Origin: Ch128b sp964527925
GTDB lineage: Bacteria; Bacteroidota; Ignavibacteria; Ch128b
Assembly (NCBI GenBank): GCA_964527925.1
Contig: CAZGQO010000005.1
Coordinates: 1-64,000 of the forward strand
Direction: 5' to 3'
Length of the DNA: 64,000 nt
Each line of letters begins with the position of its first letter. Within the stretch, counting starts at the first letter, position 1. Shown here one piece after another: positions 33,778 to 43,290 of this stretch. Position numbers and translations under genes: made by a program. Under the pieces are notes generated by a model. That model was given only the letters and a program-made list of their open reading frames with translations. It ran no database searches and had not been told where the DNA came from.

Positions 33778-34501
33778 GCTGATTGCTACTTTAATAATTC
33801 TGTTCTTCATCGCAGGTGAAAGTTTCTCTCAAGAAATTTTTAAGCACACAATTAACAAGTACAACATTTCATTTTCAAAAAATAAGGATCAGCAATTCAT
33901 ATTAAGCATTAAACAGAAAAATAAAATTATTTATCAAAAATCATCTAAGCTTCTTAGAATTAACTTTTATAATATTGATGATGATCCCGAAGATGAAATG
34001 ATGATGGTTGAAAGTCGGGTTCAGAATACAGATACATTGAATTCTCTTCACATTTTTACATTTCAACCGCAGTTTGCTCTTTGTGATTCACTCTTTATTG
34101 AAAAATATTTTCCCGAATTCTATCAGTTTGATTTTGAAGGTCATTATTACATCAAAATTTATGATTACGAAGTTAAAAAATATTTTCCTTCCAGAAGAAC
34201 TGAATTACCATTTTCGTTTTATTATCTTAATGATTGTCTTCTGGAGTATGATAATTTTAACTCATTTGAAGAATTTGAGTCAGAAATAAATTATTTAATT
34301 GATGAGATTAAGGATTTAAGACGAAGTTTTGATTGTACGAATCAGGACGATAAAAATGATATGCAAAGGTTATTTGTTTGCTTATACCTGAATATCAAGA
34401 ATGCAGATATGACATTTGATTTCGAGAATTTTCTTCGAAAGAATTATCCATGCGATGATCGTGAAGAATTTTTAATTAAAATAAAAACTCTCTTTTACTG
34501 A
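33767..34501 (+). CDS. secreted protein of unknown function
   Basis: A 244-residue protein with signal peptide MKSKLIATLIILFFIAGESF, cut near SFSQ. The start at 33767 is chosen for the signal peptide; longer in-frame readings extend into the B12 gene. The mature part is rich in Asp, Glu, Phe and Tyr, with an acidic stretch DDDPEDEMMM near residue 75. Three or four cysteines near the end (DCT, FVC, YPCDD) could form disulfides. No family recognised. It overlaps the B12 gene by 11 bases and ends directly against the next gene. Confidence 0.65.
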   Translation: MKSKLIATLIILFFIAGESFSQEIFKHTINKYNISFSKNKDQQFILSIKQKNKIIYQKSSKLLRINFYNIDDDPEDEMMMVESRVQNTDTLNSLHIFTFQPQFALCDSLFIEKYFPEFYQFDFEGHYYIKIYDYEVKKYFPSRRTELPFSFYYLNDCLLEYDNFNSFEEFESEINYLIDEIKDLRRSFDCTNQDDKNDMQRLFVCLYLNIKNADMTFDFENFLRKNYPCDDREEFLIKIKTLFY

Positions 34502-34513
34502 ATGGAATTAACT

Positions 34514-34765
34514 ATGGTAATAAATTGGGAAAAATATCTTGGTTATGAAATCAACATCGTAATGAAAGAGTATTATGGTGTTGTTCAAACATCGAAAATG
34601 GATGAACCATTTTATGAAATCGTCTTTAAAACTGGAAAACTTGTGGGTGTCTTTGATGATGGATTGCTGATTCGTGCTTCTTACGAAAATCGAATTGTTG
34701 AATCATTTGTACCTTACGAAAGTATTAAGTGCGTTGACATTTTTTATCCATTAGAGAAACAGTAA
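34514..34765 (+). CDS. small cytoplasmic protein of unknown function
   Basis: An 83-residue protein, MVINWEKYLGYEINIVMKEY..., with alternating strands (YEIVFKTGKLVGVFDDGLLI) that suggest a small beta-barrel of SH3 or Sm type. ATG 34514 has GGA upstream; another in-frame ATG at 34502 directly follows the previous stop and could be used. Its stop overlaps the start of the next gene (TAATG), so the two are probably coupled. Family not recognised. Confidence 0.6.
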   Translation: MVINWEKYLGYEINIVMKEYYGVVQTSKMDEPFYEIVFKTGKLVGVFDDGLLIRASYENRIVESFVPYESIKCVDIFYPLEKQ

Positions 34766-36027
34766 TGAATAGAATCTTAATTGTATTTCTGATTTCTTTC
34801 ATTAATCTTTATTCTCAAAATGATTTGATTATCAAAGGATTACGGACATATTCAGTTAAAGATGAAATTTTGCCTCCTATAATTATTTACAATGATTTTA
34901 ATTCATCCGGGATTGAAGATACTACAAATGATTACATTGTTATCGAGTTTGATGTAAAATCAATCCTAAAACCGAATCTTCAAATAATATTCAAATTATG
35001 TGATAAAAACTGGCAGCCGCTTGATAATATTTTTCTTAAAAACTTTGGAAAAGATAGATTTTATAATCTTCAATTTTCAGTGGCTCCAAATGGAATTAAG
35101 AGTTACAATTACACTTTCAAACAAATTTTTCCTGATGAGAGAAATCAGATTACTTTTCCTTTTTCAGGAAAGTATAGATATTACATAGCCGATTTTAATT
35201 ATGAAAATAAAATTTATGCTGAAGGGTATTTTATAGTTGTTTATCAAACTTTTCCAGTTACGGTAAATCATAAGAGAGAAGTGATTGATGACAGCCTTTC
35301 TGAAATTATGGAGTTCAATCAGCGTGATAGAATTGAAGTTACGGTAGAAATTCCATCATATTTGGATATTGCCAGACAATCAGAAATTGAAATTATTCAG
35401 AATCAAAAGTTTTTTTCATCTCACTTTATTGATTTTTACAAGAAATCGAGATACGAATTTGGTAAGTATTTAAACCAAAACACAAAACAATACATTGAGA
35501 GAGATCTTTTTCCCGGGAACGAATACCGTCAGATTGATTTAACTGATGTTGCAAAATATCCAAATGATAAATTACTTATTTCGTTTACTGGGATTGATCT
35601 CACAAGGATTTTAAATTATGGCGGAAAAGATTTCGAGGGAGGAAAAAAGTATTATTCAAAAAAAGATATTTACAACGAATATCTTGATTTTCGATTTGAA
35701 TTAACTTTACCGGACGTTGTTGATGGTGAGGTCTATCTTTTGGGTAGTTTTAATGATTGGCTTATTGACGAAAAATATAAAATGGAAAAATCAGGAAATT
35801 ACTATTCTCTCGTGGTGAACTTAAAACGAGGAATTTATGATTATCAATATGTTGTTGTAAAAGAAGTTCATTCATCTCCAAGAAAAAAAGTTGTTGATTG
35901 GATTCAAATAGAAGGCAATAATTGGAAAACAAAAAACACTTATTACATTTTAGTTTATTATAACAATCCTGATTATGGCGGCTGGGATGAAATAGTTGCC
36001 ATAGCAGAACTCAAAACAAATAATTAA
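34765..36027 (+). CDS. secreted DUF5103-like protein
   Basis: A 420-residue exported protein (signal MNRILIVFLISFINLYSQ). It resembles the DUF5103 family of Bacteroidota in length and in the LFPGNEYRQIDLTDVAKYPND region. The C-terminal part, about 310-370, with GEVYLLGSFNDW and YSLVVNLKRGIYDYQYVV, looks like a glycogen/starch-binding (CBM48/AMPK-type) beta-sandwich. It may bind glycans at the cell surface or periplasm. The function of the family is unknown. It is in the run of envelope genes between 33 and 38 kb. Confidence 0.7.
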   Translation: MNRILIVFLISFINLYSQNDLIIKGLRTYSVKDEILPPIIIYNDFNSSGIEDTTNDYIVIEFDVKSILKPNLQIIFKLCDKNWQPLDNIFLKNFGKDRFYNLQFSVAPNGIKSYNYTFKQIFPDERNQITFPFSGKYRYYIADFNYENKIYAEGYFIVVYQTFPVTVNHKREVIDDSLSEIMEFNQRDRIEVTVEIPSYLDIARQSEIEIIQNQKFFSSHFIDFYKKSRYEFGKYLNQNTKQYIERDLFPGNEYRQIDLTDVAKYPNDKLLISFTGIDLTRILNYGGKDFEGGKKYYSKKDIYNEYLDFRFELTLPDVVDGEVYLLGSFNDWLIDEKYKMEKSGNYYSLVVNLKRGIYDYQYVVVKEVHSSPRKKVVDWIQIEGNNWKTKNTYYILVYYNNPDYGGWDEIVAIAELKTNN

Positions 36028-36041
36028 ATCAAGGAAAAGTA

Positions 36042-37028
36042 ATGGAAAAACCAAAAATTGGTATTTTGGGTGTAGGTCACCTTGGTAAACTTCATCTCAA
36101 AAATCTGCTTGAAATTAAATCTGCAACTTGCTCAGGAATTTTTGATATAGATGGTGAAAAAGCCAGATCAATCTCTGAAGAATTTAATGTTGCTTCTTTC
36201 AATTCGATTGAAGAGCTGTGTAAATTCAGTGATGCATTAATTATTGCAACAACCACATCAAATCACTACGAAGTTGGAAAATATGCTTTAGAAAATGGAC
36301 TTAATATTTTTATTGAAAAACCAATTACTTCAACTGTAGAACAAGCCCAAGAGTTAATTGATATCGCAAAATCAAAAAATCTGATAGTTCAGGTTGGTCA
36401 TATCGAAAGATTTAATCCTGCAATTTTATCACTCGAGAAATATCAACTTGAACCAATGTTTATTCAAAGTGACCGACTTTCACAATTCAATCCTCGTGGA
36501 ACTGATGTCGCCGTTGTACTCGATTTAATGATTCATGATATTGATATAATTCTTCATCTTGTAAAAAGTGAAGTGGATAAGATAGATGCTAATGGTGTTG
36601 CTGTGGTTTCTGATAGTGTTGATATTGCTAATGCAAGAATTCAATTCAAGAATGGATGTGTTGCAAATGTAACTGCAAGCAGAATTTCTCAGAAAAAAAT
36701 GAGAAAAATGAGAATGTTCCAGCGGGATGCGTACATAACCATTGATTTTCTGCAGGGACTTTCTGAAATCTATAGACTTGTTAAACCAGATGAAGAAACT
36801 CTTGGTATTTCCTATGGTGAGATTGGAGTGGGTGAAAAAAGAAAAAAAGTAATCTATGAACAACCAGAAATTCCTGAAATCAATGCAATGAAATATGAAC
36901 AGGAAAAATTCATCGAAGCAATTAAAAACAACACTAAACCAATTGTTACAGGTGAAGATGGATTGAAAGCTTTGTGGGTCGCTGAAACAATAATAGAAAT
37001 CATATCAAATCAAAAATTAATTATATAA
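36042..37028 (+). CDS. Gfo/Idh/MocA family NAD(P)-dependent oxidoreductase
   Basis: A 328-residue oxidoreductase. The Rossmann domain begins IGILGVGHLGKLHLKNL; the family lysine lies in IEKPITSTVEQA; the C-terminal half has VGHIERFNPA and LDLMIHDIDIILHL with the catalytic HD pair. Proteins with VGHxERFNPA are often UDP-GlcNAc/UDP-sugar 3-dehydrogenases, so a role in nucleotide-sugar or envelope sugar metabolism is reasonable but unproven. It is 14 bases after the DUF5103-like gene, in the same run. Confidence 0.92.
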   Translation: MEKPKIGILGVGHLGKLHLKNLLEIKSATCSGIFDIDGEKARSISEEFNVASFNSIEELCKFSDALIIATTTSNHYEVGKYALENGLNIFIEKPITSTVEQAQELIDIAKSKNLIVQVGHIERFNPAILSLEKYQLEPMFIQSDRLSQFNPRGTDVAVVLDLMIHDIDIILHLVKSEVDKIDANGVAVVSDSVDIANARIQFKNGCVANVTASRISQKKMRKMRMFQRDAYITIDFLQGLSEIYRLVKPDEETLGISYGEIGVGEKRKKVIYEQPEIPEINAMKYEQEKFIEAIKNNTKPIVTGEDGLKALWVAETIIEIISNQKLII

Positions 37029-37036
37029 AGATCATT

Positions 37037-37774
37037 ATGAGAACCATAACTTCAACAATTTTTCTTCTTGCATTTTTTAACTTATCGTATTCACAATTTT
37101 ATCAAGGCTTAAAAAATATAGATATGGGCGCCAATTTTTATGTTGGCATCCCTAAGGGTGAATTTAAAAACAATTTGAATAGAAATGGTTATGGGATAAA
37201 TTTCGAAGGATTCTGGACTCCTCCGCAATCACCTTTCAGTATAGGAATCAATCTTGGTTTTTTGAATTATGGCTCATTAACTCGCAGAGAGCCATTCAGC
37301 TATACAATTCCTGATGTGACTGTTAATGTGACAAACAGCAACAACATTATAAATTACCATTTGACATTTCTTGTTAAACCTAACACCGCGTTTGTTAAAC
37401 CATATATTCAGGGATTTTTTGGCGGTGCATATATTTATACTGAGACCAAAATAGAGAATCGAGCAACAGCGGAAGAAATTGCATCTTCAACAAATTTTGA
37501 TGATTATGCCTGGAGTTATGGCGCAGCTGCTGGTTTGCTTATTGACATTTATAAATCAAAACAAATTGTACCTACTGAATATGGTGATTCTTTTGAAAGT
37601 TATTATAACATCAAATTGAATCTTAAAGTCAGTTATCTTTATGGTTCTGAAGCTGAATACTTAAAGGAAGGATCAATTAGATATCTGGGTGCAGGGAAGG
37701 TTGCTTATGATGTATTAAGGTCAAAAACAGATTTGCTCGGAATTCATATTGGATTATTAATTAATTTTAGGTAA
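37037..37774 (+). CDS. outer-membrane beta-barrel protein
   Basis: A 245-residue exported protein (signal about 20 residues, cut near SYSQ). The mature chain alternates aromatic-rich strands with short turns (NLGFLNYGSL, GFFGGAYIYTE, YGAAAGLLIDI) and ends LLGIHIGLLINFR, a typical final beta-strand with a hydrophobic/aromatic pattern. It resembles the porin-family/OmpA-like eight-stranded barrels. Function unknown. It starts eight bases after the oxidoreductase gene and is followed after four bases by a lipoprotein gene. Confidence 0.75.
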   Translation: MRTITSTIFLLAFFNLSYSQFYQGLKNIDMGANFYVGIPKGEFKNNLNRNGYGINFEGFWTPPQSPFSIGINLGFLNYGSLTRREPFSYTIPDVTVNVTNSNNIINYHLTFLVKPNTAFVKPYIQGFFGGAYIYTETKIENRATAEEIASSTNFDDYAWSYGAAAGLLIDIYKSKQIVPTEYGDSFESYYNIKLNLKVSYLYGSEAEYLKEGSIRYLGAGKVAYDVLRSKTDLLGIHIGLLINFR

Positions 37775-37778
37775 AAAA

Positions 37779-38393
37779 ATGAAAAAGAAGTACTTAATTA
37801 GTTTTATTGTTGTTCTTTTATTATTCTCCATTTTTATTCAAGCCTGTTCAGTTTTTAAACAAATGGTAAACATTTCTCGGCTCCAATTCAGGTTAAACGG
37901 AGTCAGCGATTTTACAATTAATGGAATGAATATCAGTTCAAAAAATTCTATTAAAGATTTTAATGTTTTTGATTCTGCTCAATTACTTAATTTGATTGCG
38001 AAAAATTCTTTTCCTGTTTCGTTCAATCTCAACATTGAGGCAAAAAATCCAAACGATGGCTCAGGTTATCCCAGACAGGATATTGATATTGTTGATTTCA
38101 AATGGCGACTGATCATTGATAATGTGGAAACCTTAAGTGGTAATATTGGAAGTCCCATATCAGTTCCAGGAACGGGTGAGTCTACAATCTTTCCAATTCG
38201 AGTTGATATTGATCTCTTTAAATTCTTCAAAGATCGAGGATTTGAGAATATAGTTAATCTCGCTCTTGCGATAGGTGGAAAAAATTCCAATCTTCAGAGA
38301 GTTGTGTTGAAAGCTCAGCCCACCATACAGACATCTTTTGGAAAGATAAAATATCCAGGTGAGCTGGAAATAATTGATAGAGAGTTTAGATAA
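37779..38393 (+). CDS. LEA14-like lipoprotein
   Basis: A 204-residue lipoprotein (lipobox FIQAC, Cys 23). The rest is a beta-rich domain with FPVSFNLNIEAKNPNDG near residue 75, which matches the LEA type 2 (LEA14/WHy) fold where the NPN turn is conserved. These domains occur in envelope proteins of many bacteria; their role is unknown. It ends the tight 33-38 kb run; the next gene is 117 bases away. Confidence 0.75.
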   Translation: MKKKYLISFIVVLLLFSIFIQACSVFKQMVNISRLQFRLNGVSDFTINGMNISSKNSIKDFNVFDSAQLLNLIAKNSFPVSFNLNIEAKNPNDGSGYPRQDIDIVDFKWRLIIDNVETLSGNIGSPISVPGTGESTIFPIRVDIDLFKFFKDRGFENIVNLALAIGGKNSNLQRVVLKAQPTIQTSFGKIKYPGELEIIDREFR

Positions 38394-38510
38394 AAATTTT
38401 AAAAATCAGAGTTAAAATTTTAATTATCTGAATTACAGTTTAAAAGCATCTCTGAGGAATACTCTAATCTTGAATAGAAGAATCATTTTGATTATAAAAG
38501 GTTATGTATC

Positions 38511-39341
38511 ATGAAATACATTTTTTGTTTTCTTTTCATCGTACAAATCTTATATGCTCAGGATTCATTACAAACTGTGATAACTCCCAAAGCGAATCTC
38601 GGTTTGAATGTCAGTCAGATTTCATTCACTAATTGGACTCAAGGTGGCGAGAATGCAATCACATGGACATTGATGGGAAATTTCAGCGTAACAACTAAAT
38701 CAAAAGACTGGAATACAAAAAATTCACTCAAATTAGCTTTTGGACGGACTAAGTTAGGATCTCAAGATTTCAGAACAAATGATAACGAATTTTATATTGA
38801 AACAGTTATCTCAAGAGTTTTTGGCTGGGCTGTAGATCCATTCTTTAGTAATTCTATCAGAAGTCCAATTACTACAGGTTACAATTACAAAACAAAAACT
38901 CCTGAAAGTATTGCTGATTTTTTTGATCCAGGTTATGTAACTCAAACTTCTGGTTTCACGTACGACCGAGTCAAAGGAATTAAAACACGACTTGGAATTG
39001 CTTTGCAGGAAATCTTTACAAATCGACATAGAAAATTCACAGATAAACCTGAGACAAAAGATGTTGTTGAAGCATTCAAGCTCGAGACTGGTATTGAAAC
39101 CGTCACTAATTCCGATTTCAAAGTAATGGAAAATGTTTATTATAAAGGTTTGCTGAGACTATTTTCAAGATTCGAGAATATGAAAATCTGGGATGTTAGA
39201 TGGGATAATACTTTTCTTGCAAAAATTAATGATTACTTAAATGTTAATCTTAATCTCCTGATCGTTTATGATAAAAAGCAATCTCATAAAACACAGTTAA
39301 AAGAAACTTTTCAATTAGGAATTATTTATAACATTCTTTGA
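38511..39341 (+). CDS. DUF3078-family outer-membrane protein
   Basis: A 276-residue exported protein (signal ends LYAQ). GLNVSQISFTNWTQGGENAI is the family hallmark, in which W and GG before a long barrel are conserved. The chain continues with aromatic beta-strands and ends FQLGIIYNIL. DUF3078 proteins are typical of Bacteroidota and relatives and are predicted outer-membrane barrels of unknown role. Its gene stops one base before the M48 protease gene begins, so the two are likely co-expressed. Confidence 0.8.
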   Translation: MKYIFCFLFIVQILYAQDSLQTVITPKANLGLNVSQISFTNWTQGGENAITWTLMGNFSVTTKSKDWNTKNSLKLAFGRTKLGSQDFRTNDNEFYIETVISRVFGWAVDPFFSNSIRSPITTGYNYKTKTPESIADFFDPGYVTQTSGFTYDRVKGIKTRLGIALQEIFTNRHRKFTDKPETKDVVEAFKLETGIETVTNSDFKVMENVYYKGLLRLFSRFENMKIWDVRWDNTFLAKINDYLNVNLNLLIVYDKKQSHKTQLKETFQLGIIYNIL

Positions 39342-39342
39342 T

Positions 39343-40434
39343 ATGGAAAAAACTAAAGAATACAATCGGATAAAAATATTAATTGAAATTTTAAATCTAA
39401 TTGTAAGTCTCGCATTTTTGCTTGTCCTGATCTTTACTCCACTATCAAAGATTTTTGAAACGAAGATTTATTCTTTTACTTCGAATGATTATCTGGCTTA
39501 CATTCTTTTTTTGATGGTAATTGGGATATTGAATTCAATTATTACTGTTCCGCTTGAGTTTTATTCATCTTTTATAATTGAGCATAAATATCAACTTTCA
39601 AATCAGAGATTACGCGATTGGATTTTAGAAAGATTAAAATCTACATTGGTCTCCATGCTCATCGGAGTTCCACTTGCGTTAGTGTTCTTTTATTTAATAA
39701 AAAACTATGAGTACTGGTGGTTAATTCTTGCAATTATAGTTTTTGTTTTTTCGATTTTATTGGTGAGACTTGCGCCAACTTTGATTTTCCCAATTTTTTA
39801 CAAATTCACAAAGCTTGAAAATGAACAATTGAAGCAAAAGATTAGTGATCTCTGTTCAAAATTTAATTTGAGATTTGAGGGAATCTATTCTTTTAATCTC
39901 AGCAAAAACACCAAAAAAGCGAACGCTGGATTTACAGGGATTTTCAAATCGAAGCGAATAATTTTAAGCGATACTTTAATTGAAAATTTTACAGATTATG
40001 AAATTCTCACAATCTTTGCCCACGAGCTTGGTCATTACAAGAAAAAACATATTGTAAAAAATATTTTGATTGGATTAATCACCACAACACTAACTTTTTA
40101 CATCACCAATCACCTGTATTTAGAAATCACTAAGAAATGTGAATTCACCTCGCCAGCACAACTCTCAGCACTTCCGATATTGTTACTCATCTTATCAATC
40201 ATTTCTATATTGATAATGCCAATTTACAATTCTATTTCGAGAAAGTTTGAATATGAGGCGGATGAATTTGCTGTAAAATCAACTGGCGATAAATTTTCTT
40301 TTATAAACTCGTTGGAGAAACTTTCAAAAATTAATTTAGCAGACGAAAATCCTCACTGGTTAATTGAATTTATTTTTTACAGTCATCCTTCAATCAAAAA
40401 ACGGATAAACAGAATAAATGAAATCAATGTCTGA
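39343..40434 (+). CDS. M48 (Ste24-like) membrane metalloprotease
   Basis: A 363-residue integral membrane zinc protease. The catalytic motif FAHELGHYKKKH has zinc ligands H227 and H231 and catalytic E228; the third ligand is the Glu of FEYEADEFAV near residue 305. About seven hydrophobic segments surround the active site, as in the CAAX protease Ste24 and HtpX branch. Family enzymes cut membrane or misfolded proteins. It ends with SHPSIKKRINRI, the conserved C-terminal motif of Ste24 relatives. Confidence 0.93.
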   Translation: MEKTKEYNRIKILIEILNLIVSLAFLLVLIFTPLSKIFETKIYSFTSNDYLAYILFLMVIGILNSIITVPLEFYSSFIIEHKYQLSNQRLRDWILERLKSTLVSMLIGVPLALVFFYLIKNYEYWWLILAIIVFVFSILLVRLAPTLIFPIFYKFTKLENEQLKQKISDLCSKFNLRFEGIYSFNLSKNTKKANAGFTGIFKSKRIILSDTLIENFTDYEILTIFAHELGHYKKKHIVKNILIGLITTTLTFYITNHLYLEITKKCEFTSPAQLSALPILLLILSIISILIMPIYNSISRKFEYEADEFAVKSTGDKFSFINSLEKLSKINLADENPHWLIEFIFYSHPSIKKRINRINEINV

Positions 40435-40505
40435 TAAGAAATAGGAATTTTATTTATTCAACTACTTAACTAAATTGCAACACAATCTTAAAAGGAGTCA
40501 TTCAG

Positions 40506-43187
40506 ATGAGGCTATATTTATCTCTAATACTAATGGTGTACATTATGTTTAATAATTTATATTCACAACAACCACCGATAATTGATCGAGAGTTATTTTT
40601 TGGTGATCCAGAGATTTCTGGTGCTCAAATATCACCTGATGGTCAATATCTTACTTTTCTGAAACAATACAATAAAATCAGAAATATCTGGATTAAAAAA
40701 ATAAATGAACCATTTGAAAATGCACGACCAATAACTGCGGATACAAAAAGACCTGTAACAAATTATTTCTGGAGTGAAGATTCAAGGTTCATTCTATATT
40801 CCCAGGATAAAGATGGAGATGAGAACTATCGAGTTTATGCAGTAAATCCATTTGAGGAAGGTGATTTAGTTCCGCCAGCAAAAAATTTAACTCCCTTTGA
40901 AAATGTCAGGGCAATTATTATTGATGTTCCGAAAAAAACTCCAGATGAAATTATTGTCGGATTAAACGATAGAGACCCATCACTACATGATGTTTATCGA
41001 ATTAATATAATTACTGGTGAAAGAAAATTACTCTACGAAAATAAAGAAAACATTGCTGGCTGGGAAACTGATCTTGATGGAAATATAAGATTAGCAATTC
41101 GTCAAACTGAAGATGGTGGAACTGAAATTCTCGAATTAAAAAACAATAAGCTGATCAAAATTTATGAAGTTGAATTCGAGGAAACTGCAGCGCCTTTAAG
41201 ATTTACTAAAGATGGCAATGCGTTCTATTTAATGACAAATAAAGGTAAAAATAGGGATAAAATTCAGCTTGAATTATTTGATCTAAAAACAGAGAAATCA
41301 AAATTAATTGATAAAGACCCAATCGATGAAGTCGATTTTGCTGGCGCTTTATTTTCTGATATTACAAATGAACTTTTGATGACTTATTACATTGGCGAAA
41401 AACTCAGAATCTATCCCAAAGAGAAAAATTTCAAAAGAGATTTTGAAACTTTACTGAAGCAAATACCAGAAGGGAATATTGGATTTCAATCTATTAGCAA
41501 AGATGAAAATTTATGGTTGGTTTCTGTTTCGAGTGATGTTGACCCAGGTTCTGTTTATTTATTCGATAGACAAACTGGTAAAGCTGAGTTAGTTTATAAA
41601 TCAAGACCAAATCTTCCATCTGAGTGGCTTTCTCCAATGAAACCAATTAAATATACTGCTCGAGATGGAATGAATATCTATGGTTATCTCACTATTCCAA
41701 ATGGACTGGAACCAAAAAATCTTCCAGTGGTGATGTTAATCCACGGCGGTCCATGGGCTCGTGATATCTGGGGATACAATCCAATTGCACAATTTCTTGC
41801 GAACAGAGGTTATGCAGTTTTTCAACCGAATTTTAGAGGTTCAACTGGTTATGGGAAAAAATATTTGAATGCCGGTAACAAGCAATGGGGCACAGGTGCA
41901 ATGCAGCACGATATAACTGATGCTGTTTATTATTTGATTAAAGAAGGAATTGCAGATCCGAAACGTGTTGCAATTGCAGGCGGTTCCTATGGCGGATATG
42001 CCACTCTTGCTGGATTAGCATTTACTCCTGATTTATATGCATGTGGATTTGATATTGTTGGACCTTCAAACATTATTACATTATTGAATTCAATTCCACC
42101 CTACTGGAAACCAGTTCAAAAAATCTTCACTCTAAGAGTTGGTGATAAAGATAATCCCGAAGAACGCAAAATGCTTGAGACGCAATCACCATTAAATTCT
42201 GCAACAAATATTAAAGCTCCACTTTATGTTGTACAAGGTGCAAATGATCCACGAGTTAAAAAAGCTGAATCTGATCAAATTGTCACTGCATTGAGAGACC
42301 TTGGAAGAAATGTTGAGTATATGGTTGCACCTGATGAAGGTCATGGATTTGTAAATGAACTTAATCGACTTGCAATGTTCACAGCAATGGAAAAATTCTT
42401 TTTTAAGTATTTGAATGGAAGAGTTCAGGAAGATGTGAGAGAAGAAATTCATAAAAAACTTGATGAGTTAACTGTTGATATTTCAAAAGTCCAGGCACCA
42501 CAAAAACCATCAACATCTGAAGTTACGCTTGAAAAACTCAATTTCAATCCAGATAAAATATTCCTCGGTGAGTTGTTTTACAATTCCGATTTTGAAATAA
42601 TGGGTCAGAAGTATCATCTTGAAATAAAACGTAGAATTGAAAAAGCTACATTTGAAGGTCAGGAAGTTATTCGAATTCTTGAGAACACTGAAGGAATAAT
42701 GAGTGCTTTTGATACACTCGATTTAGATCCTAAAACTTTGTTCCCAATAAGAAGATATCTTGTTCAAGGACCTGGTTCGATTAATTTGAAATTTGAAAAA
42801 GATAAAGTTACCGGTTTGATGAAGATGGGTCCACAAGAAATGCCAATCGAATCTAAAGTTGATGAACCTGTTCTTTCAGGTGGAGCTGGAACAGATATAG
42901 CCATTGCTACACTTCCACTGAGAGTTGGATTCAAAACCTCTTTAAGTCAGTTTGACTTCATGTCTGGCAAAGCCCAAAAATATCTTGTTGAAGTTAAGAG
43001 TACAGAAAAAATAAAAGTCGGTGTGAAAGAATTTGAAACTTACAAAGTAGAACTTTTCTCCGAAGAGGATAATGAAGTTAAACAAACGCTTTGGTATGCT
43101 GTTGACAATCAAATGCTTGTGAGAGGACAATTTAAATTACCAGCTAATGCAGGTGGTGGATTTTTAGTTTATGAATTGGCAGAGTGA
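40506..43187 (+). CDS. S9 prolyl oligopeptidase-like peptidase with extra C-terminal domain
   Basis: An 893-residue exported protein: signal peptide of about 20 residues, a WD/beta-propeller region (about 25-380, with ISPDGQYLTFLKQY), then an alpha/beta hydrolase domain with the catalytic triad Ser494 (AGGSYGGYA), Asp581 (GANDPRV) and His613 (DEGHGF). Residues about 665-893 form an extra beta-rich domain resembling DUF3108-type proteins (SAFDTLDLDPKTLFPIRRYL). Usual S9 enzymes end near residue 650. It likely works in the periplasm on peptides. The start has an AGGAG site. A strong terminator follows. It appears to be its own transcription unit. Confidence 0.93.
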   Translation: MRLYLSLILMVYIMFNNLYSQQPPIIDRELFFGDPEISGAQISPDGQYLTFLKQYNKIRNIWIKKINEPFENARPITADTKRPVTNYFWSEDSRFILYSQDKDGDENYRVYAVNPFEEGDLVPPAKNLTPFENVRAIIIDVPKKTPDEIIVGLNDRDPSLHDVYRINIITGERKLLYENKENIAGWETDLDGNIRLAIRQTEDGGTEILELKNNKLIKIYEVEFEETAAPLRFTKDGNAFYLMTNKGKNRDKIQLELFDLKTEKSKLIDKDPIDEVDFAGALFSDITNELLMTYYIGEKLRIYPKEKNFKRDFETLLKQIPEGNIGFQSISKDENLWLVSVSSDVDPGSVYLFDRQTGKAELVYKSRPNLPSEWLSPMKPIKYTARDGMNIYGYLTIPNGLEPKNLPVVMLIHGGPWARDIWGYNPIAQFLANRGYAVFQPNFRGSTGYGKKYLNAGNKQWGTGAMQHDITDAVYYLIKEGIADPKRVAIAGGSYGGYATLAGLAFTPDLYACGFDIVGPSNIITLLNSIPPYWKPVQKIFTLRVGDKDNPEERKMLETQSPLNSATNIKAPLYVVQGANDPRVKKAESDQIVTALRDLGRNVEYMVAPDEGHGFVNELNRLAMFTAMEKFFFKYLNGRVQEDVREEIHKKLDELTVDISKVQAPQKPSTSEVTLEKLNFNPDKIFLGELFYNSDFEIMGQKYHLEIKRRIEKATFEGQEVIRILENTEGIMSAFDTLDLDPKTLFPIRRYLVQGPGSINLKFEKDKVTGLMKMGPQEMPIESKVDEPVLSGGAGTDIAIATLPLRVGFKTSLSQFDFMSGKAQKYLVEVKSTEKIKVGVKEFETYKVELFSEEDNEVKQTLWYAVDNQMLVRGQFKLPANAGGGFLVYELAE

Positions 43188-43210
43188 AAATCTTAAACAG
43201 GCAAATTAAG

Positions 43211-43245
43211 AAACAGGCTCTCAAGTGAGAGCCTGTTTTATTTTT
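43211..43245. terminator. strong terminator between convergent genes
   Basis: AAACAGGCTCTC (43211-43222) and GAGAGCCTGTTT (43227-43238), a perfect 12-base-pair stem with loop AAGT, followed by TATTTTT. It serves the S9 peptidase gene and can also stop the convergent DUF1460 gene. Confidence 0.9.
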
Positions 43246-43290
43246 AAACTCACATAACTTATGGAAAAAGTTGTGCTTTATTTATTGAAT

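Noticed and set aside
33379..33810. 143-codon minus-strand frame over the B12-binding gene
   Set aside because: The plus strand encodes a complete B12 domain with DGHDRG; the minus frame has no family features.
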